Source: Lingula anatina (taxonomy: Eukaryota; Brachiopoda; Lingulata; Lingulida; Lingulidae). From it: DNA of 64,000 bases. This document shows, in pieces, positions 13,201-24,400 of this stretch. Made by a program: the position numbers and the translations under genes. Each line of letters begins with the position of its first letter. Position 1 is the first letter of the stretch. The notes below the pieces were generated by a model. It ran no database searches. It was not told the origin of the DNA and was given only the letters and a program-made list of their open reading frames with translations. Where the stretch lies: positions 26,411 through 90,410 of the forward strand of contig NW_019775874.1 of NCBI RefSeq assembly GCF_001039355.2, written 5' to 3'.

Positions 13201-15366
13201 TAGTGTGAAAAGGCACTGTGACAGTATATAAATGTCAAATTTTATAATAAGAAATTTAATTATTATTCAAAACAGATGCCCCAAGAGTGACCCATCCTCA
13301 CCCATCGGAGCACTTTCTTGGGCAAAGGAGTTCAAAAGTTCCCTGGTAAGAGGCAGCACTTGCTGTGACAGTGCCAGCTGGTCCAAGATGAACTGAAACC
13401 TGGCTGTTGTTGACTTTTTCTTGTAATCTGTAGAACTCTTCCACAAGGTTCACATCACTGTCAAGGCTTTTGGAGATGGTGAAGGGAATAAAATTCTGAA
13501 AACAAAATTGTTATTCTTAATATCTAAAACATTTTTATTCAAAGTTGTTTCTCTTTTTTACATGTTTGACATGCAATATGATTTCTGTACCAATGCATAA
13601 ATTTCAACTGGTCCTAAAGTGACGCATACATATATTCTCCTAAATCATGTGAACGAACCTCATCTTCTCAATTGCAGCTACCTAATATTATCTAAGTTTC
13701 TTTAATTATGTGACTTTCTAAACCTTAGCTTCTCCATCTTCAATCCTTAAGTTAATGTCACGTACAGTGGCTTCTGAACCTCACCTGTTCCATCCATATA
13801 TCTGCTATGGTGGCAGCCACCTCAGGTCGAAACACCGCCATCACCTCATTCTGAAGCTGGCCAATCAGCTGCTGCCTGGCATTCAGGGGGTCACTTCGCA
13901 GGAACTGGTCAAAGTCCACAGTGTTGGGGAAGGTCAGGTGTACTCTTAGGCTGTAATGTTAAAGATTTGTGAGTAGAAAAACATGCATGTTTGGAAACAG
14001 GTTGTCAAAGAGGTTACCCTGGGCAGGGGCGGATCCAGGATTATTTGAAGGGAGGGTCCGCGGATGGGAAGCCAAGCCCCCCCCCCCCCCCCCCCCCCAA
14101 TCCAATCCCCACAAAGTTGCACTGATCTACGTAAAATGGTAGTTTCTTTGAGAATGAGCCCTAAGACGAAATGTGTAAGAATCTCCAAATAAGTGAACGT
14201 GAAAAAAATTTACCAAGTATGTCATAACTAAAGCTGCATATTCAAATTCAGCTGAATAAATTTAATTAATATAGAACAAAAAATGCTTTTAAGCTTTTAA
14301 ATATACATTCCCACACTTACTTTGTGAAATCGTCATATTTCCTTTCTCTGTGCATGCTTCTGTATGCGGACACATTCCTGTGTGGGCCTACACGGAAATT
14401 ACTGACCCAGCGGAAAGTCTGATTGAGCTGATGGTACGAATCAAACACTGGATCATCTTGCATGGTGCCCTGTAGGGTGAAGCTGATCCTGCTCCCATGG
14501 AGTGGGTGGCCCTGAAAAGGGCAAACAGATTCATCCACAAAAAAGCATCTTTTGTGTGCCAAATTAATCTACAAGAGGTCTAGCAATTAAACCTAGAAGC
14601 CATAATTTAATCCATTTATTGGCACATGTGGAGGCAGGGTGACCATCAGCCGAAAAATCAGTTTTGCTTTTATGTGGGTCTCCCATATTTGATCCACAGA
14701 TCTGTTAGCCTGCAGATCAATTTGCTCTTATTCGCCCTCAATATACTTGTATTAATATTGTATATCCTATACCGTGGGTTATTTGTCTAACTTAATTGTA
14801 ACAAGTACTATACCAAGTGTAATACGTACCATACCAGGCCCGTAGCCAGCAATTTCAAAAGGGGGGTTCTTTTTCTGAAAAAGTGGACCTTTTTTCATAA
14901 AAACCTCATTGCCTAGATCAAATTTTACCCAGAGTGGACCTTTTCCCAGCAAAAGGGGGTTCTTTCGAACCCCCTGAACCCCCCCCCCCTGGTTACGGGC
15001 CTGCATACACTGTAGCCATCTCTCTCCTACCTGTTGTATTCTAATGCTGTGAATGGCTTTCTGGGACAGATGAGGCAAAACATTTTGGATGGCAGTCATG
15101 AAGTTTTCCTTGGTCTCTTCTTGCTCTTCTGGAGTCAGTTCATCAATGATGAAGGCACACGGGAAGTGAGCTGTCACCACCGCCCTGAGAAATATATATT
15201 ATTGTATTAATTAAAGTACATACTATTACTGCTACAGATACAGAATTTGATGGAAAATATAATACAGTGGCTTGCAAAAAATTAAACATTAGTAAGAGAG
15301 AAAAGGAAAATAAGAAAATGTCAAAAGAGAGAGAAATACATAAAACAGGTGAATTAGAAGGTGCAG

Positions 15367-15421
<55 letters not shown>

Positions 15422-18400
15422 AGAGAGGTAAATGGTGGGGGGTGGGGGGTTACCTCTCAGCCAGGTAGCTGTTGTTAGAGCACTGCTGTGGGTTGTCAAA
15501 GTCTCCCCAGTCACACCCAGGGATGTCATCACACGACTGCTTGTCTAGTCTAAATAGAAGACACAAAAATAAATTAAGATTAAATAGACCAAAAAGGCCC
15601 TGCAGAGTATAGCTTATTGAAATTTGCAGCAAATTTTTACAACACAGTCTCAACAGGGGCAGATCTAGGGAGTCTTCTGGGTCTTCCAATCCAAAAATCC
15701 CTAAGAAAAAAAGAAATTAAGTTACAGTAAACACTGCATTAATTGGAACAAAGGAAGCTCTGTATCCTTTTTTCATTTTTTTTAACAACTTCATTACAGG
15801 CATTACTTTATTTCAATAATTATTATTTTAATTGAGACTGTGAATTTCTTTTATTCATATTTATAAAATAGAAGCAATTTGATCGACTGTCAACGCCAGC
15901 AACTGACAAAAGTGAATATCTTCTGTCTTAATCATCATTACATATAGCTTTTAAATTTTATTTATTGAAATGATAACCCAAAATAACACCCAGTAAAAAA
16001 TGAAAAAAAAATTATTTGTAATGTCTCTAACAAAATATCAAAGTTTACTATCTGTACTAATTTTTATCTTTGTCTAGTGCAGTTTTAAACTGATCAATCA
16101 CCTCAGCTGCTGTTAATCACAGAGTAAATATCTGTCAACTTTTAATGCACAAAGATTAGTAAGAAAAATAGTGTGGTTGTGTTCAGGTAATGACTCATCT
16201 CAGAGTCAACAGGTGACGTCCATAGAACAGGGATAAGCCAATGAGATCACTCTTTAATAGACGGTCCTAATTCTAAGGGAGCCAAAGCAGAGAGGAGGGG
16301 AGAAACAAATTTTTTTTCAAAATTTCACAGAACTGAAAAGCAATTTACATTCTTCACTAAACCAATAACCTGTACTAACAATTTATATCCACATTGATTC
16401 AAAATCTAATATATATCATTTTTTACACGATTACATATCTAAAAAGGATTTTCCTAAATGAAAATATTCTCTCCGCCTCTCCCCATGTCTGTCCTGACCA
16501 CTCAGGTAAGCAAGCCAATGGCGTCACACCTGGAATTAGCATATCAACTGAACTAGTAGGTCACATCTTGTGTACACCACACAGAGTCGTTTGGATTTAA
16601 ATCCATCATGGTGGACAACACATAATGCAGCTCTTTAAGCGGAGATTTTGGAAATATTAAACCACGTTTGGCTACTTTTAAGGTAAGGTTTATCTCACCT
16701 GTGTTTTGGTTATTACAAGGTATCTGTGAGTTTCTACCTGGTTGCCCCATAGATGGAAATTTGGAAAAAAGTTCACCCAGTGAACACATTGTGATATATG
16801 CTGTAGGAAGTTATGGAGTCTAAGTGATACAGGACAGGTCATAAAAAGAATTTTGGTCTCCATTAATCGAAGTATTGAAGGTTTTAATACCTGACATGCA
16901 TGTGAAAAGATGTTTAAACCAACACATCCCTAAAAAACTGCTATTCCTGATGTCGTGAAAACAGTGATATGCACTTTATTTAAAAAAAAAACACCTGTGA
17001 GTTGCTCCAATGGACACAGGTGAGCTTAAAAAGGTGATATTGCTAAACCAAACGCATAATTAATGATGATAATGAAAAGCTATAGGGAACACACACAATT
17101 GGTTGAGATGGAAGACCATTATATAGTTTAATTCTCTGAGATTAAATCTAATTTTCACTCCTGGTCTGAGACTGAGGTAATTAAGGCATTAAGTATTCAA
17201 TAAGATGGTTTACAACCACTGCACTTAAAGATGGGTGTGTCACTGCACTTACTCTACTAGGCCATACTTGGAAGTAAGTTGCTGTTTGTTGTGAAACAAC
17301 AGTAGACCTAACATAAACATTATGATCTTGCAGTTTACACAGTGATCGCTATTCTTCATCCACCCTTCTTCAACCTCATAGATCTACAGGGAATACTTGT
17401 GTATGGAAAAAATTATTTTGGGGATCATTATGTATTTAGTAGATATCCTAAGTTGCACATAAGACATTGCACAGCTTGTATGGTGTACAAATGTCGTGCA
17501 ATAATACCAGTTTGATTGTCTTAGCTCAATAAACTATTCTATAAAATATGATGGCTCTTCAGAATGCTGTTAACCCAAGCTTGGATATTAAGATGGCACT
17601 TAAATTACACATTTCCACTTGTAAAATATCCCACAAAGATATAAATATCACATCTTTGGTTGATTGTTCATAAATAACAGGCCTGCCCTGTGTGTGTGTG
17701 TATGTGTGTGTGTGTATGTGTGTGTATGTGTGTGTGTGTATTCCCAGGATAACTCATAGTTGGCAAGTGCAAAATTGAACTACAGCATTTATCTATTTGT
17801 GAGAAATTATAATATTGAAAGGACACGAGATAACTTGATTAAATCCAATCTACCTAACACTTATACACTAGATGCGCACATATGTGATGATGCCAACGTA
17901 AAAAATGTGAAGATTGAGCGTCCAGATAACATCAAGGAATTACCAAAGTTACACAACTTGATGACCATGCATATTTACACATAATTGGGATTGGCATGTG
18001 GCTTTGATTCCCATGCAATGACTAGTATTGCAGTCTGTCAATTTATTACCTGTCTCACTTGTAATATGCTGAACATATCAACTAGTCAGACATATCTTTA
18101 GAGTGAAATTATATGTACATCATAGTCATATTCCATTCACTATCAGAATTGGTTTTTTGGTACACTACTTGCTTCAAGAACATTTTCACAACAACTCGTT
18201 TTGTTCTTCAGACAATCACATAATCATGACTACATAGAATGTTGAAAATTTATTACTCAGACTTCACAAAAAGTTTTTTTTTTCCATTTAATTTAAATAA
18301 ACAAACATGCATGAATCATATTAATGTTAACTCTGTCACCAAGTTTAACTTTGCCAGCATATTTTTGGATAATTGTTGAATCTTTTTATGTCTTTCTCTG

Positions 18401-21400
18401 AGGGGTCTTTTTATTTGATTTTTTTATCACTGTGACAAAAGCATGCCTGCATGTGTTGTCCAGTTCTTGTGACTTAAAAAGAGAATGTTCGACAAGGGTT
18501 GCATTGCATTCACTTTTATCAGGTCAACAAGTAAAATTGTCTGATATGATTGGTTGCAATACAAATACGAATTTTTATAGACCCCATATCATTATGAATC
18601 CTGCACTTAAGTGACTAAATAATAAATAAGTGTACATGCAGGGATGTGCATAGTGGTTGACTGGTAGACTTGAAGTTGACATGCAAACACAAACAGTTTC
18701 ATACATGGTATGTCTAATTTGAATTTCTTCAGCATTCTATTTGGCAATGTGTAGTTACCTTAGGCTACCATGTTTACAGATACATGAAAGTAACTTAAAC
18801 AAAGTTGGTTATATAATGTGCAGAAGTGGAAAGGCATGCAAGAAATGCTGCCATATATAACACAAACATTTGCTACAGTATCAGGTTCATGTTTTCTTCC
18901 AAACTTCCATAATTTACCATTGTTACCACTGTGACTATGGTTTCTCTTTCTTTAACAGTTAAATATTTCCTTGAAAACATACAACAAATGGTTCTATGAT
19001 AATTTTTGGTCTTTATCTACATTATAAAAGAAAAGATGAAATGGCTAGATATACATGACATGCTGCTTTGAAGTAAGGACAGTAGATTTCCTTTAAATAA
19101 GTTTAAAGTTCCAACATATTTGAATATTTATTCATGTAATTTACTAATCAATGTTAATATAATCTTTCTTGACTCCAGGAAAACAGATAACAATACTGAA
19201 TGAACCTATTTTTTCCTTTCAGTTACTGCTGGAAACTGTAAACACTGCCAAAGAAATACAACTCACCACTTTAATAAGAGTGACTTTTTTAAATTGACAG
19301 TTTTTAACTAAAAAAGGAAAAAAGGAGGACAACTTGCCTGCATTTTTGGCCAAAAAAATGCCTCGTTCTCGTTCAGGCTCCGTGGCCTCACTGAGGTCCG
19401 TCACCTCCACTGCCAGCGTCGCCAACGGCGCCCACACCACCTACTTCGCCAAAGTCTGGCTGAAACCTCCCCACGAGCTTTTCATGACAGACAAGGGAAA
19501 ACACGGGATTAAAATCACATGTGGCAATGAATCGCCACAATTGACCTCGTGGTGGATTAGCACCTTAAAGGCAAGCTACCCCCAGGATTCATGCTCTGAT
19601 GACGGCCGCTTTTTCAGAATGAGGCCAGAACATGGAGTGTTCTTGAAGCTGGACAAGAAGCATGGGTTGTTGAAGATCAAGGGGAATGACCACTACCAAT
19701 GGTTTCTGGAGAATATCGAGGAGGTGTTACAGGCAGGCGGGATTGAGGTCACACTAATGGCGGATCTCTTCAACCAAATAGGAAGACAGCTGGGTATTGA
19801 TGGAATATCGGTAAGTTTTGCTTCTGGATATAACAGCTTTAATTCAATGTTAAGATTTCTCAAATGATACAGGGAAATAGCATTTCTTTTACCTCACCAT
19901 TTTAATTTTGTTTTCAATAGTTCTATAATGAGTGTTTCAATTTTCTTTTGAAGCTTATGGGTAAACACATATCTTTAATCAACTCTTTTAAATTATCATT
20001 TTATTATAACTTTTTGTTCTCTGCCTAAAGGAATGCAAATTTTGTTGAAAAACAAATAATCTAAAATAGGTAAAACAAATCTCCAAAGATCAAGTCAAAA
20101 CAGCAAATCAAGGTCTAAATAACATATCTCTCTACTTCAGGCAACAAGTCTACTGGAGAATCTCCCAGATACTGGAGCAATACAGAATGGCGCTGGCTCC
20201 ATCTATAGTCTTTGGAAGACACTACTGGACAGGTGGATGGGCTTTGGCGGAACTATCACCGTGGCATCACCAGTGTTAGACCCAGAGAGGTTCATGGACT
20301 TAATTCTCCTCATGATCAAAAATGACCGCGAAGGGTTTACACTTAAACTTGTAACATCAGAGAGATGTGATGGTGAACACAGTTTAAAACATACAAAGAT
20401 GGTTGCTAGGGACTTGTTAAAGAAATTGAAAACAACCGGTAAGCGAAGGCGACTGGTGACTGATGAAAAAATAGACTGGGCGTATAAGCACATTGAAACA
20501 AAAACGACCATCTTTAACTGCCGTTTTATTGGGATGAGTACTCCACACAAGGCAGAGGTGATGGTCACCAGCGCTGGCTTCATACGGCGTTACTTCCACA
20601 ATGATCTCAAAGACTCAATCTCGTTTTTCCGCCTCACACCCTCAGAGTACAGGACAAATTACATAGACCCCTTGGGGATAGAGCAGAAGACGAGTTTCTG
20701 AGTCTTGGTCAACAAAATAGTCAAAGTTCTTCATTTTACAAAAAAATATTTAACTATTTTTACGAAATGTTTAAAGTAGTCCAGGTTGACTAAAGTAAAA
20801 CATGGAATTTTTTTCAGCTAAGTTTAGTATGGGATTGTCAAATGCTTCCTCATTTGATTGAAATAATAAGTTTATCATAGTGGCCCTAGAATATCAGTAT
20901 TTAGGTAGATATTACCTCAGAGTTTTACACTTACCAACCAACCAAGTTGCTATGTCTACCAATGAGAATGTCTACTCAACGAGGTTGTGATAAGAATTTT
21001 GCAGTCCCCCACGACAATAACGATATATGACTGTGTATGGAATAACTTCAGACCTATGCAAATACAATAACATTGATAACACCGATACTTTGAAAGGTTT
21101 TTTTTTTAATCTACTGCTAAGATTACAGTTTTCATTCTCCAACATTTGTATTTCTGTCTTGTGCTTCCTTATCTCAGTTTATGGTGCTCCACTTCAACTA
21201 AGGGCATGATAACACTTTGAAAATATGCTTTACAAGTTGAACACATCTTAATGTGTGTACTTAAAACTACAACCCACAAATTCAGTTCGGCTTGTTCAGA
21301 AAAGTTTCTGATTTTAAGCATCTTCAGTATCATGCTGTTTTTTTTTCTAACAAGTTTTCAAGGGTTATGAAATTCTCTTCAGAGTGTAGTTCTGTTTACT

Positions 21401-24400
21401 TCACAAGAGTTTTTATACCAGATGTGTTGGCAAGTTTGGTGTGTACTAATGGAGAGAAATGATGTTTGGTTCAGTTGTTTGTGCAGAATGCTGCAGTGTT
21501 TGTCACTGTTACAATGACCAAATATACTCTATATGAACGGGGCCTTTTTAATTTGAAAAACACCCAAATAAGCTATTTCTTTAATATCAAGTCATTAAAA
21601 TTGATAATTTTTCATACTAGACATCAACTGGTCCTAAAAATGGACTATTCCCCCAAAAAGTTAGACAAAACCCAGTTTTGTTGCTTTTCTCACTTAAAAT
21701 AACCATCAATCAGTTATCTTGATAAAGGTAATTCTGATACTGACCAAATTTTGCATGCAGGGGCCAAAGGTTTAAAACCTGACCAGAGTAGAATCTTTGT
21801 GTACCATAGGCTTCAAGGCAGTTATAAGAAAAGAATATGCCTCCTAAGAAGGCAGATGTTTTGACTGCTGTGTTGGTTTTGTAACTTGTTTAATGAGCTA
21901 TTTTTACATGATAAACATTGTATGACAACCATTTTGAATTAAAACTAATAAAATATTTTTAAAAAATCTTGTCATTGGCACGTGTTGGTGATTTATCACA
22001 GAAACATCTATCAACATGGGCACCTTCCTCTTTAATTTAAGATTTAATGAAAACAACACACCTTTCACTTTTACTGTGATCATAAAATAAATATTTCTTT
22101 ATAAACTAGAAAAAAATTTTACCATTGGTGCAAACCCCATGGCGAAGGGAATCTGTGCACAGTAATGTTACACTTGCCCTTCATAACAAGATTCAGATCA
22201 CTTGTTGAAACTATATTGTATCCCAGAGTATAGAAGCATTTATTCTTCATGACACAATTTCAGAACTCTTCTTCTGGAAAGCACCCAAAATTTTGCATCC
22301 TGACATAACTAGGATAAGATTTGAGCTTTACTTTATGACTTAATCAAAACTGACGCTGTGGAAACATCCATATTATATAAGCCACATTCACTATGGCAAC
22401 ACTTACCCCTCACTACAAGGCTTGGGACACATGTCATAAAAGCTACCCACGCTGTCTATACTGGCCACTGTCCTCTTTGTTCCCTGTATGTCCAGTTTCA
22501 GACCAGCCCCCTCAACCCGCGCCTTTAGTGTCTCGTAGGCGGCCAGGAGGTCCACCGTACTGGAGAGGTCAGTTTTACGAATTGTGAAGGGAATTGTTTC
22601 CTACAAGAACAATACATTCAGTTCAAACTCAATTCATAAACAATGTGAGAAGTTATCGCATACACTCTCAGGAATATCTAGTAAGAAGAGAGACATTTCA
22701 AACTGTACACTGGACTTGTCATAAAATATAATTTTATTTTCACAGTATACACCAAGGGATACTTAGCCTAATCCAAGAAATATACATGTACTTTCTAATA
22801 TCACTTATTTGGTTAACTATACCAAATTTCAAAGAACATTTTTGAGATCTACAGCTTATCTTTTTTTTAATTTATTTAGTGACTTGCTTATTCTGTGTGT
22901 GGGGGAAAAATCTTGTTAAGATGTGATAGGAATTAATGTATTTTTTTTTTCATTAAACTTACATCCACTTTGTCCAAAAACAGAATTTTATTTAATTTAC
23001 CATTTATTCATTCATTTCAAGTAGTCAACTAATTTAAGTGTGTGACCCTTCCCCAACTATTGACTTTTTGAATCTTATCATTATTATATATTCATTTTTC
23101 TAATTATTTAATTTATATTAATATATATTTATTTATTTATTTAACTTAAAAAGCACCCCTACCCCTTCCATCCACACATTGTCCACTGTCATGGCAACAT
23201 CAGGCATCAGAACTGTGGCGAGTGCCCCCAGCTGACCGATGATGTCCTGGCGTAGTGTCAGGGAGTGGAGCAGGAGCTGGGTCAGGTTGACCCCAGGAAC
23301 CTTGAGAATGACCTTCAAACTGGGAAGAAAAAATACAAAAATAACTGTTACAGTTATTGACTCAGAATGTACATCATCTGCACATTAAAACAATCCCTGT
23401 AAAAAAAAACAAGTTCCTGAGATGTCTTTACATTTTATGAAAATTTGTTTGAAGTTCACAAACAATGATAAAAACAGTGCAATGCAAATAAAAAGTTATT
23501 ATTGGGTTCAAAGAAGCTTGAAAGCTAGGAAAAATTCACCCTTACAGAAATTCCTGTAGGATACTATAGAAATTTCTATAGAAATTTTCATTAAGGATGT
23601 GTATAAAATCTATAGGTTAAACAGAAACATAAATTTTATCAGTCACTCTGATCTTATCTTTGGGGACCTACTTAGTGAAATCCAGAGGGTCCGCTGCCCT
23701 GTATGCTGCAGCATTACTGTTGGGACCAACCAGAAACTGAGATGGCAACGAAAACAGGGTCCTCAAGATGGCCGCTGTCTCATTGTTGGATATAACTGAT
23801 GCCTCTCCCTGGTAGTAAAACTTGATTGTGTCCTGAGGAAGATATCAAACAGGATAAATGGCATCACAAATCTATAGTCGTTTTTCTTTCTATTTAGAGT
23901 TCTTTCATTTTTCATGGGGGGGGGGTTAGAGATCGTAACTAAGTTTTGACAACTGTCAAACTTTTATTGTGAATTTTCATTTTTGATTTTCAAAGGCACT
24001 TTCACAATCATTTTTTTATCAAACAGTGTATTCTTGTTGTGGCAATTAATCAACTTTTACTGATAGGGATTACCAAATTAAAGTATCTGTGGAATAAAAA
24101 CAAGAACTTAATTTTCACCTGCAAGCACAGCTGGCAAATTGACAATTTTCAACTTCACTTTTAAATCTACAATCAATTATTCATTATAAATTCAGATTAT
24201 AACAAACCTTGGTAAAGTTATGGGGTGGGAAGACATTGCTACTGCTGATATTTCCAGGAAGGACTGATTTGAGTTTTCCAAAAAAGTTCTCCAAAAGCTC
24301 CTTCCTGTCAGAGTCAGACATTGCAGTGAAGTCAGCACAGGGGAAAAACACTTCCATCTCATCACTGAAAAGAAAAACAGATTTTTTTTCTTCAAATAAT

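Larger units (their letters stand above)
13302..15549 (-). repeat. Module 2 of the array (267 residues)
   Basis: Exons C 15454-15549 (SCDDIPGCDWGDFDN), b 15031-15184 (TAHFPCAFI), c 14321-14511 (ISFTLQGTMQDDPVF ... FRVGPHR ... DDFTK), d 13785-13950 (LRVHLTFPNTVDFDQ ... IADIWMEQ) and e 13302-13495 (NFIPFTISKSLDS ... LCPRKCS). A 6.9-kb intron holding the nested plus-strand gene separates it from module 1. TIR elements sit in its introns. Confidence 0.75.
15550..22406. other. 6.9-kb host intron between modules 1 and 2
   Basis: This is the largest intron of the module array; most others are 0.2-0.9 kb. It contains the nested plus-strand gene with its polyA signal, a TG microsatellite at about 17690-17740, and a stretch at 16185-16260 with TGACTCA (AP-1-type), GACGTC and GCCAAT words that might be regulatory. 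Apart from these I see only AT-rich sequence; the small open frames here have no recognisable similarity. Confidence 0.7.

Noticed and set aside
17760-17984. Plus-strand open frame of 74 codons in the large intron
   Set aside because: It starts from TTG, not ATG, is AT-rich in codon use, has no splice context and no recognisable similarity. It may be chance.
18432-18614. Small plus-strand open frame upstream of the nested gene as an extra exon
   Set aside because: No splice sites fit a join to 19358 and the peptide has no similarity to the nested protein.
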